A DNA stretch of 19,906 nucleotides. Source: Oscillospiraceae bacterium. Its GTDB lineage: Bacteria; Bacillota_A; Clostridia; Oscillospirales; Oscillospiraceae. Position numbers and translations under genes: made by a program. Shown in pieces: positions 1-7,748 of this stretch. The DNA lies in NCBI GenBank assembly GCA_902795095.1, contig CADBKB010000012.1, positions 1-19,906 on the forward strand, given 5' to 3'. Below the pieces are notes generated by a model that saw nothing but the letters and a program-made list of their open reading frames with translations, ran no database searches and had not been told where the DNA came from. Numbering within the stretch: the stretch's first letter is position 1; every line of letters starts with the position of its first letter.

Positions 1-1583
1 GCGCGCGGGCTGACGGACAGCTCGTCGATGCCGATGGAAAGGAAGGTCTCCGTCAGAGCCAGGTCCGCGCCCAGCTCGCCGCAGATGCCGATCCAGATGC
101 CGTTGGCGTGGGCGTTCTCCGCCACCATCTTCAGAAGCCGCAGGACGGCGGGATGATGGGGGTTGAAGAAGCGGCCCAGGTCGTTGTTCTGACGGTCGCA
201 GGCCAGGGTGTACTGGGTCAGGTCGTTGGTGCCGCAGGAGAAGAAATCGACTTCCTTCGCCAGGCGGTCGGACATGATGGCGGCGGCGGGGGTCTCGATC
301 ATGATGCCCAGATCCACGTTCTCGTCAAAGGGGATGCCCTCGGCGGTGAGCTCGTCCATGACCTGGCGGCACATCTTCTTGGCCTCCTTGACCTCCCAGA
401 CGCTGGTGACCATGGGGAACATGATGGACAGATTGCCGTAGGCGGAGGCGCGGTAGAGGGCGCGCAGCTGGGTGCGGAAGATCTCGGGCCGGTTCAGGCA
501 GATGCGCAGGGCGCGGTTGCCCAGGGCGGGGTTCTCCTCATGGGGCAGGTTGAAGTAGCCGATCTGCTTGTCCGCGCCGATGTCCAGGGTGCGGATGACG
601 ACCTCCTTGCCGCCCATGTCGGACAGGACCTTCTTGTAGGCCTCGAACTGGTAGTCCTCGGAGGGATAGTCGTCGCAGTTTAGGTAGAGGAACTCGCTGC
701 GGAACAGGCCGATGCCGCCGGCGTCGTTGGAGAGCACGGGATGCACGTCGTCGGGGGAGCCGATGTTGCAGTAGATGCGCACGCTCTGGCCGTCCTTGGT
801 CACGTTGGGCAGGCCCTTGAGCTGCTCCAGCAGGGCCTGGAAGCGGAGCTGCTCCTCCCGCTTGGCCATGAGGTAGGTGGTGGTGGCCTCGTCGGGATCG
901 ATGACCACGTTGCCGGTGGAGCCGTCGACGATGACGGGCCGGCCCTCATACTCGGCCTTGAGCTGATTGCCCACGCCGATGATGGCGGGGATGCCCATGG
1001 TGCGGGCCAGGATGGCGGTGTGGCTGGAGCCGGAGCCGCCTTCGGTGATGAAGCCGAGGATCTTGCTCTTGTCCAGCTGGACGGTCTCGGAGGGGGCCAG
1101 GTCGTCGGCGGCCAGGATCACGGGCACCGGGGAATTGATGCCGCCCTGGGCCACGCCGGACAGGATGGAGATGATGCGGCTGGACACGTCCTTGACGTCG
1201 GCGGCTCTGGCCTGCATGTAGGTGTCGTCCATGGAGGCGAACATCTCCGCAAACTGGGCGGCCACGTCGGTGACGGCGGCCTCGGCGTTGTTGGCCTCCT
1301 CGCAGATCAGCTCCTGGATGGCCTCCTCATAGTCCAGGTCCTCGGCCATCATCTGGTGGGTCTCAAAGAGCATGGCGGCCTCGTCGCCGGCCTCGGCTCT
1401 GGCCTTCTCGGCCAGCTCGCCCAGCTGCTCGATGGCAGTGGTCTGGGCGGCCTTGAAGCGCTCCCACTCCGCCTTGGGATCCTCCACGGTGTAGCGGCGC
1501 AGGGTGGCCTTTGCGCGCTGATAGAAATAAAGCGGACCCGCGGCCACGCCGGTGGATGCGCCCTTGCCTTGAATCGAAATCAT
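1..1583 (-). CDS. ptsI: PTS enzyme I (PEP-protein phosphotransferase), C-terminus cut by window edge
   Basis: This cytoplasmic enzyme autophosphorylates from phosphoenolpyruvate and passes the phosphate to HPr, the first step of all PTS sugar uptake. About 527 residues are visible of a family length near 570-575, so only the extreme C-terminus is missing. The active-site motif GGSGSSHTAILART places the phosphorylated His at residue 188, almost exactly where E. coli EI has it (His189). The PEP-binding barrel follows, with GGIGLFRSEFLY, FRTQLRALYRAS, MFPMV and GIMIETPAA. The ATG at 1583 is chosen because AAAGGAG lies six bases upstream and the protein then begins MISIQGKGAS, as expected for EI. 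It lies 186 bp downstream of the EIIBCA gene on the same strand and is probably cotranscribed. No ptsH (HPr) gene is visible beside it. Confidence 0.96.
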   Translation of the reverse strand, partial: MISIQGKGASTGVAAGPLYFYQRAKATLRRYTVEDPKAEWERFKAAQTTAIEQLGELAEKARAEAGDEAAMLFETHQMMAEDLDYEEAIQELICEEANNAEAAVTDVAAQFAEMFASMDDTYMQARAADVKDVSSRIISILSGVAQGGINSPVPVILAADDLAPSETVQLDKSKILGFITEGGSGSSHTAILARTMGIPAIIGVGNQLKAEYEGRPVIVDGSTGNVVIDPDEATTTYLMAKREEQLRFQALLEQLKGLPNVTKDGQSVRIYCNIGSPDDVHPVLSNDAGGIGLFRSEFLYLNCDDYPSEDYQFEAYKKVLSDMGGKEVVIRTLDIGADKQIGYFNLPHEENPALGNRALRICLNRPEIFRTQLRALYRASAYGNLSIMFPMVTSVWEVKEAKKMCRQVMDELTAEGIPFDENVDLGIMIETPAAAIMSDRLAKEVDFFSCGTNDLTQYTLACDRQNNDLGRFFNPHHPAVLRLLKMVAENAHANGIWIGICGELGADLALTETFLSIGIDELSVSPR

Positions 1584-1710
1584 AGAATTCTCCTTTCGTT
1601 TTCTGATACTGTCTGATATTGAATGAAATGGGTTTTTTTGAAAAAAGAGATGTTCCGGCTGAAAAAAGACGAAAAACGTCCGATGGCGCGTCAGAAAGAC
1701 GTTTGACACA

Positions 1711-1743
1711 CAGACGGCTGCCATAGGACATAGCAGCCGTCTG
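1711..1743 (-). terminator. Hairpin between EIIBCA and ptsI, possible attenuator or processing site
   Basis: A perfect 11-bp stem (1711-1721 with 1733-1743) closes an 11-nt loop 27 bp after the stop codon of the EIIBCA gene. On the minus strand no clean T-run follows directly. T-rich stretches appear only about 50-100 nt further on, after short CGTC/GACG stems. It could be a weak terminator or an mRNA-stabilising structure that sets the EII to EI ratio. Confidence 0.4.
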
Positions 1744-1769
1744 CGGTTACCGGATTACAGAGAAGTGAC

Positions 1770-3602
1770 TTATTTTGCGCCGCACTCCACGCCCTCGAGG
1801 TCGTCGGAGTTGGTGAGCAGCACGGCCACGACGTCGGAGTAGCCGGCAGCCTTGATCTTGTCGCTGTCGAAGGCGAGCAGCTTCTGGCCGGCCTTGACCT
1901 GGTCGCCGTCGGAGACGAAGCTCTCGAAGCCGTCGCCCTGCATGTTGACGGTGTTGACGCCCACATGGATCAGCAGCTCCATGCCGTTTGCCTCCAGGGT
2001 GATGGCGTGCTTTGTGTCGAAGACGGAGGTTACCTCGCCGTCGAAGGGAGCGACCACCACGCCTTCGCTGGGAACAATGCCCACGCCGTCGCCCAGGATG
2101 CCGCCGGCGAAGGTCTCATCGGGGATCTCCTCGCGGGCAATGACCTTGCCGGGGACGGGCTGGAGGACCTCTGCGCCGCCGGCGCGGATGACGGAGACGG
2201 TGGGGGCCACGATGGGGGCTTCCTTCTTCTCCTCTTCCGCGTCTTTCTCCTTATACAGCACGAAGGTCAGCAGGAAGGCCACGCCGCCGGCAATCAGCAG
2301 CTGCAGCAGGTACAGGGGCACGTTGTTCACGGCGGGGATGGCGGGGATGCCGGTGACGCCGTAGACCGGCGCGCCCAGCTTGAAGATGGCGCCGGCCAGA
2401 GCGCCCACCGCGCCGCCGATCATGCCGGCGAGGAAGGGCTTCATGAAGCGGAAGTTGATGCCGAAGATGGCGGGCTCGGTGATGCCCAGGGAAGCGGAAA
2501 GGGAGGCGGGCAGCGCCACGGACTTGGTCTTCTGCCGCTTCGTGATAAAGAACACGGCAAGGCAGGCGCCGAACTGGGCAAAGTTGGCCGCGGAGGCGAT
2601 GGGCATCCAGGTGTTGAGTCCGGTGGAGGAGATCATGCCTGCCTCAATGACGTTGTACATATGGTGCAGGCCCATGACCACGGTCCAGGGGTAGATGCCG
2701 CCCATGACTGCGGCGCCGGGCAGCGAGCCGGCCAGCCACTTGGCGCCGGCCAGCACCCAGTTCTCCAGCACGGAGAAGATGGGGCCGATGACGGTGAAGG
2801 TGACGAACGCGGTGATCAGAACGGTGCACAGGGGGGTGACGAAGAGGTCGATGACCTCGGGGACCTTTTTATGCAGCCACTTCTCCACGGTGCACATGAG
2901 AAGGACTGCCAGAATTACCGGGATCACGTGGCCTTGATAGCCCACCTGCTGCACATTGAAGAAGAACAGGTGCCATGCGGGGATCTCGCCTGCGGCGTAG
3001 TTGCCGACGGTCCAGGCGTTGATCAGGGAGGGGTGGATCATCAGGAAGCCGATGACGCCGCCCAGGAAGATATTGCCGCCGAAGACCCGGGCCGCGGAGA
3101 TGGCGACCAGAACGGGCAGCATGACGAACGCGGTGTTGGCCACCAGGTCGAGGAAGCTGAACCAGTCGGACTCGCCGAAGGCGGGCCAGAACTTGGGGAT
3201 GGCTTCCACAATACCCATCATCAGGCCGGAGGCCACGATGGCGGGCAGGATGGGGACGAAGATGTCGCCGGGGGTTTTCAGGATCTTTTTCCACCAGGGC
3301 ATCTTGGATGCCGCCGCGGCCTTGACGTCCGCCTTGGAGGCGGCGGAGACGCCGGTGACGGCGAGGAATTCATCATAGACTTTGTTGACGGTGCCGGTGC
3401 CGATGATGAGCTGGAGCTGACCGTTCGATTCGAACATGCCCTTCACGCCCTCGATGTCCTCCAGCGCCTTGGAATTGACCTTGCTGTTGTCGGCAATGAC
3501 CAGGCGCAGGCGGGTGGCGCAATGGGCTGCGCTGATAACATTGGAGCCTCCGCCGATATTGGCGGCGATCTCCTCAGCGCACTTGCGGTAGTTAAGTGCC
3601 AT
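1770..3602 (-). CDS. PTS EIIBCA permease, Glc superfamily, sucrose-type likely
   Basis: This membrane permease imports and phosphorylates a sugar. Reading from the ATG at 3602 (AAGGAG nine bases upstream) gives 610 residues. The EIIB domain is N-terminal, with its phosphocysteine at C28 in SAAHCATRLRL. EIIC spans about residues 100-455 with many hydrophobic segments, a GLHHMYNVIEAG stretch and the conserved GITEPAIFG motif. A charged linker (KEKDAEEEKKE) leads to a Crr-like EIIA at about 475-610, with H532 and the phosphorylated H546 in ELLIHVGVNTV. The B-C-A order and length match BglF/ScrA/TreB-type permeases. The EIIC motifs look most like sucrose permeases to me, but specificity cannot be proved from sequence. 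Upstream lies an operator-bearing promoter, and ptsI follows downstream. A longer reading starting at 3635 lacks a ribosome binding site. Confidence 0.93.
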   Translation of the reverse strand: MALNYRKCAEEIAANIGGGSNVISAAHCATRLRLVIADNSKVNSKALEDIEGVKGMFESNGQLQLIIGTGTVNKVYDEFLAVTGVSAASKADVKAAAASKMPWWKKILKTPGDIFVPILPAIVASGLMMGIVEAIPKFWPAFGESDWFSFLDLVANTAFVMLPVLVAISAARVFGGNIFLGGVIGFLMIHPSLINAWTVGNYAAGEIPAWHLFFFNVQQVGYQGHVIPVILAVLLMCTVEKWLHKKVPEVIDLFVTPLCTVLITAFVTFTVIGPIFSVLENWVLAGAKWLAGSLPGAAVMGGIYPWTVVMGLHHMYNVIEAGMISSTGLNTWMPIASAANFAQFGACLAVFFITKRQKTKSVALPASLSASLGITEPAIFGINFRFMKPFLAGMIGGAVGALAGAIFKLGAPVYGVTGIPAIPAVNNVPLYLLQLLIAGGVAFLLTFVLYKEKDAEEEKKEAPIVAPTVSVIRAGGAEVLQPVPGKVIAREEIPDETFAGGILGDGVGIVPSEGVVVAPFDGEVTSVFDTKHAITLEANGMELLIHVGVNTVNMQGDGFESFVSDGDQVKAGQKLLAFDSDKIKAAGYSDVVAVLLTNSDDLEGVECGAK

Positions 3603-3623
3603 AAGCTGTTTCTCCTTTTCCGT

Positions 3624-3642
3624 GTATATTTTCAAAATATAC
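3624..3642. promoter_or_regulatory. 19-bp palindromic operator in the EIIBCA leader
   Basis: GTATATTTT and AAAATATAC form perfect 9-bp arms around a single central base. The site lies between the -10 box (3656-3661) and the ribosome binding site, at roughly +7 to +25 of the transcript, an ideal place for a repressor roadblock. GntR-type (TreR-like) and LacI-type sugar regulators bind palindromes of this size. The cognate regulator is not in the window. As RNA it would be a weak AU hairpin, so a DNA operator is more likely than a riboregulator. Confidence 0.6.
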
Positions 3643-3655
3643 GAATGACACTGTT

Positions 3656-3684
3656 ATCATACACTAATATTTGGCGTATGTAAA
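3656..3684 (-). promoter_or_regulatory. Sigma-A promoter of the EIIBCA-ptsI unit
   Basis: On the minus strand TTTACA (3679-3684) is followed, after exactly 17 bp, by TATGAT (3656-3661). Both boxes match consensus at five of six positions. The surroundings are strikingly AT-rich compared with the coding DNA. The predicted start is near 3649, about 47 nt before the ATG. Confidence 0.75.
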
Positions 3685-3735
3685 CAAAAATTTGGACATA
3701 TATTAAAAAAAGATATCCAATCTCAGCGAAATGAT

Positions 3736-5607
3736 TCATGTACGCGCAGGGCCGCCGGCGTCGAAATCGTAGGCCAGCCACAGGAACTGTCCCGGCTGCA
3801 GGCGCACGCCCTGGGCGCTGCACAGCCGCCCGGTCACCAGATCGGTGAACAGCTCGCTCTGGTCGGTCCAGACCGTCTCCGCCTCCCGGCCGAAGTGGAA
3901 CAGGCCGATGAGCTTTTCGCCCCGGTAATAGCGGCCGATGCCCAGCACCCGGTCCGAGCCCGTGTCCACCAGCCAGGTGTCCGCCGCCCCGTTGAAGGCC
4001 CTGTGCAGGTGCCGCAGGGCCTCCAGCTGCTCGATGGCCAGGAAGATCGCGCCCTGGGGCGTGGCGGGATCGCGGCGCAGCGCCGCCTCGTCCCAGCGCA
4101 TGGCGCCCCGGTGCAGCCAGCGGCTGTCCTCGCGCTTGTGGGGGTCGTCGCGGTAGCGCTCGTCGTTCTCCCGGGCCACCTCGTCGCCGGAGTAGAGCAC
4201 CGGGATGCCGCTGAGGGTGAACATGAAGGCGTGCAGCATCGTGTCCAGCGCCAGAGCCCGGGCCATGGCGATCCGGTCGCCCGTCTCCCGGGCCGCCTGC
4301 ACGCCGCACAGGGAGGCGGTGGTGCCGCACAGCCGGGCGTCGCCCAGGCGGGGATCGTCGTTGTAGAGCTCGCCCCGGGAGGGAGAGCCGGGGTAATTGC
4401 CGGTAAAGTAATCGTTCAGGAAGCGCTTGTGGGGCACCTCATACATGCCGAACCGGGCCAGGTACGGGTAGTCCAGGCCCCAGCCGATGTCGTCGTGGCA
4501 GCGCAGGTAATTGAGAAAGGTGTAGTCCCGGGGCAGGGCGAAGACCTGGCCCAGCTGGTGACGCAGCAGCCGTACGTCCGCCGTGGCCACGGTGTGCCAA
4601 GTGGTGGCCATGGTGGTGACATTGTAGAGCATGTGGCATTCGGGCTTTTCCACGGTGCCGAAGTAGGGCGCCACCTTCGACGGCTCCATCACCACCTCCC
4701 CCAGCAGCAGCGTGCCGGGGCAGACGATCTCCACAGCCATGCGCATGATGCGCACCAGGGTGTGGACCTGGGGCAGATTGCGGCAGTTGGTGCCCAGCTC
4801 CTTCCAGATATAGGGCACCGCGTCCAGGCGGATGATGTCCATGCCCTGATTGCACAGGTAGAGCATGTTGTCCATCATTTCCGTCAGCACGGTGGGGTTG
4901 GCATAGTTCAGATCCCACTGGTAGGGATAGAAGGTGGTCATCACGACCTTGTGCGCCTGCTCGCACCAGGTGAAGCCGCCCGGCGCGGTGGTGGGAAACA
5001 CCTGGGGCACGGTCCGGTCGAATTCGTTGGGGATGTCCCAGTTATCATAGAAATAGTAGCGGGCCTGGTATTCCGGATCCCCTTCCCGGGCGCGGCGGGC
5101 CCAGGCGTGGTCCTCGCTGGTGTGATTCATCACGAAGTCCAGGCACACGGCGATGCCCCGTTCATGGCAGTCCTCGGCCAGCTCGGCCAGATCCTCCATG
5201 GTGCCCAGCTGCGGCTGGACCTTCCGGAAATCCGCCACGGCATAGCCGCCGTCGCTGCGGCCGGCGGGGCTCTCCAGCAGGGGCATGAGGTGCAGATAGT
5301 TGACCCCGGCCTCCTGAATGTAATCAAGCTTCTCCTGCACCCCCTTCAGGGTCCCGGCGAAGCGGTCCACATACATCAGCATGCCCACCAGGTGGTTGCC
5401 GCGGTACCAGTCGGGATCCTGCTCCCGGCGGCGGTCGGAGACGCGCAGGGCCTCCGGCCGGGCGTCATAGGCCTGCCGGAGCATCTGCACGAAGCGGTCG
5501 TAGGCAGGCATGTCGCCGTGGTAAAGCTCGCAGAACAGCCATTTGAGCTCGTCGCTGTGACGCGCGAAGCGGCGTGTGAATTCCTGTTCCCTTTGGATTT
5601 GTTTCAT
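3736..5607 (-). CDS. GH13 subfamily 4 enzyme (amylosucrase or sucrose hydrolase)
   Basis: GH13_4 enzymes cleave sucrose and either polymerise the glucosyl unit into alpha-1,4-glucan (amylosucrase) or hydrolyse it. The protein has 623 residues (Neisseria polysaccharea amylosucrase has 636) and no signal peptide, so it is cytoplasmic. Catalytic residues are in place: nucleophile D262 in IIRLDAVPYIW, acid/base E304 in LLLGEV, and H371-D372 in RCHDDIGW. D119 in SDGGYAV and R496 in EDSRW match the residue pair that closes the glucose pocket in the Neisseria enzyme. LHLMPL and DFVMNHTS are typical of the subfamily. The N-terminal helical domain (about 1-75) is also characteristic. The ATG at 5607 is chosen for GGGGAGG seven bases upstream; the open frame extends 63 codons further without a start signal. 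The PTS permease lies downstream on the same strand but has its own promoter. Whether it polymerises or hydrolyses is unresolved. Confidence 0.9.
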   Translation of the reverse strand: MKQIQREQEFTRRFARHSDELKWLFCELYHGDMPAYDRFVQMLRQAYDARPEALRVSDRRREQDPDWYRGNHLVGMLMYVDRFAGTLKGVQEKLDYIQEAGVNYLHLMPLLESPAGRSDGGYAVADFRKVQPQLGTMEDLAELAEDCHERGIAVCLDFVMNHTSEDHAWARRAREGDPEYQARYYFYDNWDIPNEFDRTVPQVFPTTAPGGFTWCEQAHKVVMTTFYPYQWDLNYANPTVLTEMMDNMLYLCNQGMDIIRLDAVPYIWKELGTNCRNLPQVHTLVRIMRMAVEIVCPGTLLLGEVVMEPSKVAPYFGTVEKPECHMLYNVTTMATTWHTVATADVRLLRHQLGQVFALPRDYTFLNYLRCHDDIGWGLDYPYLARFGMYEVPHKRFLNDYFTGNYPGSPSRGELYNDDPRLGDARLCGTTASLCGVQAARETGDRIAMARALALDTMLHAFMFTLSGIPVLYSGDEVARENDERYRDDPHKREDSRWLHRGAMRWDEAALRRDPATPQGAIFLAIEQLEALRHLHRAFNGAADTWLVDTGSDRVLGIGRYYRGEKLIGLFHFGREAETVWTDQSELFTDLVTGRLCSAQGVRLQPGQFLWLAYDFDAGGPART

Positions 5608-5640
5608 ACTGTGTCCTCCCCATTCCGTTATACACTGTTT

Positions 5641-5668
5641 ATTATAATCAGCGGGAGGAAAAAAGCAA
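5641..5668 (-). promoter_or_regulatory. Promoter of the GH13_4 gene
   Basis: On the minus strand TTGCTT (5663-5668) is separated by 16 bp from a perfect TATAAT (5641-5646), 34 nt before the start codon. Just upstream, at 5676-5687, is a small palindrome with 5-bp arms (GTGAA, TTCAC) that could be an activator or repressor site; that part is weak. Confidence 0.7.
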
Positions 5669-5714
5669 GGACTTTGTGAAAATTCACCAAAAATCAAGGC
5701 TTCCTCACCCAAGC

Positions 5715-5760
5715 ACTGCACCAAAAGCCTTCCCCTTGCGGGGAAGGCTTTTGGTGCAGT
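5715..5760. repeat. 21-bp perfect inverted repeat with TTGC loop
   Basis: The arms 5715-5735 and 5740-5760 are perfect reverse complements around a 4-nt loop. Pairing can continue outward, with a small interruption, through CCCAA and TTGGG. It sits between the ABC exporter terminator and the GH13_4 promoter, in a position with no coding potential. The structure is far longer than a normal terminator and has no T-run. It most resembles a dispersed palindromic (REP- or MITE-like) element, though no second copy is seen here. Confidence 0.75.
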
Positions 5761-5785
5761 ACGTTGGGGCGGTATGCGTGGGAAA

Positions 5786-5817
5786 CGAAAAGCCACCCGG
5801 AGCGATTTCGCTCCGGG
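5786..5817 (-). terminator. Rho-independent terminator of the ABC exporter operon
   Basis: A 9-bp GC-rich stem (5796-5804 with 5809-5817, loop ATTT) lies 11 bp after the ABC gene stop codon. On the minus strand it is followed by TGGCTTTTCGTTT, an interrupted T-tract. Confidence 0.75.
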
Positions 5818-5828
5818 CGGCCGGGGTT

Positions 5829-7748
5829 TTATTCCATTTCAAAGGCGCCGGTATACAGGCCGTAGTAAACGCCCTTCTGACGCAGCAGGTCGTCGTGATC
5901 GCCGCGCTCGATGATCCGGCCGTGGTCCAGCACCATGATGGCGTTGGAATTGCGCACGGTGGACAGGCGGTGGGCGATGACGAAGACGGTCCGGCCCTCC
6001 ATGAGGGCGTCCATGCCCTGCTGCACCAGCAGCTCGGTGCGGGTGTCGATGGAGGAGGTGGCCTCGTCCAGGATCATCACCGGCGGATCCGCCACCGCCG
6101 CCCGGGCGATGGAGATCAGCTGCCGCTGGCCCTGGGACAGGCTGGCGCCGTTGCCGGTGAGCACCGTGGCGTAGCCCTCGGGCAGGCGGGAGATGAAGTC
6201 GTGGGCGTTGGCCAGCTTCGCCGCGCGGATGCAGTCGTCATCCGAGGCGTCGAGACGGCCGTAGCGGATGTTGTCCATGACGGTGCCGGTGAACAGGTTC
6301 ACGTCCTGCAGCACGATGCCCAGGGAGTGACGCAGGCTGGCCTTGGCGATGCGGCGCACGTCGATGCCGTCGTAGGTGATGGTGCCGTCGGCGATGTCGT
6401 AGAACCGGTTGATGAGGTTCGTGATGGTGGTCTTGCCCGCGCCGGTGGCGCCGACGAAGGCCAGCTTCTGGCCGGGCTTGGCGTACAGGGTGATATCGTG
6501 CAGCACCGTCTTTTCCGGCACGTAGGCGAAGTCCACATCCTTGAACCGGACGTCGCCCCGCAGGGGCACGTAGGAAACGCCGCCCTCGCCGGGCACCTTC
6601 CAGGCCCACCGGCCGGTGTGCTCCGGGCATTCCACGATCCCCTCCGCCGTCTCATGGCAGTTGACCAGGGTGACGTCGCCCTCGTCGGTCTCCGGCTCCT
6701 GATCCAGCAGATCCAGGATGCGCTCGGCGCCCGCCATGGCCATGGCCACGGAGTTGATCTGCTGGGATACCTGGTTGACGTTGGCGGTGAACTGCTTGAC
6801 CATGTTGAGGTAGGAGGTGACCACGGGAATGGTCAGCGCCGCCGCCATGGAGCCCGTGGTGATCAGATTCTGGAAGGAAAGGTTCGGGATCCGGCCCCGG
6901 GAGGTGATGAGCGCGCCGCCGGCGAAGGCCATGAGCACGTACAGGATGTTGCCGATGTTCATGATGATCGGCCCGAAGATGTTGCCGAAGCGGTTGGCCC
7001 GCTCCACATCCTGCTGGAGGCTGTCATTGAGCTTGTCGAAATCCGCCTTGGTGGCCTGCTCGTGGCAGAAGACCTTCACGACCTTCTGGCCCTGGATCAG
7101 CTCTTCCACGAAGCCCTCCGCCGCGCCGAGGGAGCGCTGCTGCTGGATAAAGCTGCTGGCGGAGCGGCCGCCCACGGTGCGGGTGACGTAAACCATGGCC
7201 ACCACGCCCAGCAGCACCACCAGCATGAGGGGGATGCTGAAATAGGCCATGGCGCACAGCAGGAACACCACCGTCAGCGCCGAGAGCACCAGATGGGGCA
7301 GGGTCTGGGAGACCAGCTGCCGCAGGGTGTCCACGTCGTTGGTGTAGTAGCTCATGATGTCGCCGTGGTTGTGGGTGTCGAAATAGGAAAGGGGCAGCGA
7401 CTGCATCCGGTCAAACATCCGGGTGCGCAGGGTATGCAGGAAGCCCTGGGTGACCCGGGCCATGATCTGCGCCTGGGCGGCGTTGGCGGCCAGGCCCAGA
7501 AGGTACAGGCACAGCACGGGGATCAGCAGGCGCACGAAGGCGGGGTAAACCGCCGCCCAGCCCTCGTCCAGGCCGCGCAGGATGATGGCGGAGAGCCGCT
7601 CGGTGAATACCGGCGGAACGATGCCCACCAGGGCGCTGACCAGGGTGCACAGGGCGACCAGACCGAGCTGGACCGGGAAGGTCCGGAACAGCACGCCCAC
7701 CACGCGGCCCAGGGAGCGCAGGTTGATTTCGGGACGCTTAGGCTTCAT
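5829..7748 (-). CDS. ABC exporter half-transporter, catalytically complete subunit
   Basis: This is a membrane exporter half with an N-terminal six-helix transmembrane domain (about 20-340) and a C-terminal ATPase, 639 residues. Walker A is GATGAGKTT (about 433-441), the signature is LSQGQ (537-541), Walker B is VMILDE with catalytic E562, and the switch His is in VIAHRLS. A roughly 45-residue insertion joins the two domains, as I recall is usual for the larger partner in Firmicutes heterodimers. The start at ATG 7748 has AGGTGA five bases upstream. A GTG three codons earlier is possible. The start overlaps the end of the upstream ABC gene by 11 bp, implying translational coupling and a 1:1 complex. 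The substrate (drug, peptide or lipid) cannot be told from sequence. It is the last gene before a terminator. Confidence 0.94.
   Translation of the reverse strand: MKPKRPEINLRSLGRVVGVLFRTFPVQLGLVALCTLVSALVGIVPPVFTERLSAIILRGLDEGWAAVYPAFVRLLIPVLCLYLLGLAANAAQAQIMARVTQGFLHTLRTRMFDRMQSLPLSYFDTHNHGDIMSYYTNDVDTLRQLVSQTLPHLVLSALTVVFLLCAMAYFSIPLMLVVLLGVVAMVYVTRTVGGRSASSFIQQQRSLGAAEGFVEELIQGQKVVKVFCHEQATKADFDKLNDSLQQDVERANRFGNIFGPIIMNIGNILYVLMAFAGGALITSRGRIPNLSFQNLITTGSMAAALTIPVVTSYLNMVKQFTANVNQVSQQINSVAMAMAGAERILDLLDQEPETDEGDVTLVNCHETAEGIVECPEHTGRWAWKVPGEGGVSYVPLRGDVRFKDVDFAYVPEKTVLHDITLYAKPGQKLAFVGATGAGKTTITNLINRFYDIADGTITYDGIDVRRIAKASLRHSLGIVLQDVNLFTGTVMDNIRYGRLDASDDDCIRAAKLANAHDFISRLPEGYATVLTGNGASLSQGQRQLISIARAAVADPPVMILDEATSSIDTRTELLVQQGMDALMEGRTVFVIAHRLSTVRNSNAIMVLDHGRIIERGDHDDLLRQKGVYYGLYTGAFEME

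Noticed and set aside
3705..3724. Terminator for the GH13_4 gene
   Set aside because: There is a run of seven Ts on the minus strand, but the preceding stem is only 4 bp (AGAT/ATCT). This is too weak to call, so partial read-through into the PTS gene is possible.
6580..6690. Possible zinc site (C-H and C-x2-H) in the linker insertion of the ABC subunit
   Set aside because: The insertion between membrane and ATPase domains is, as I recall, usual in this exporter subfamily, with these Cys/His positions variable. Nothing else supports metal binding.
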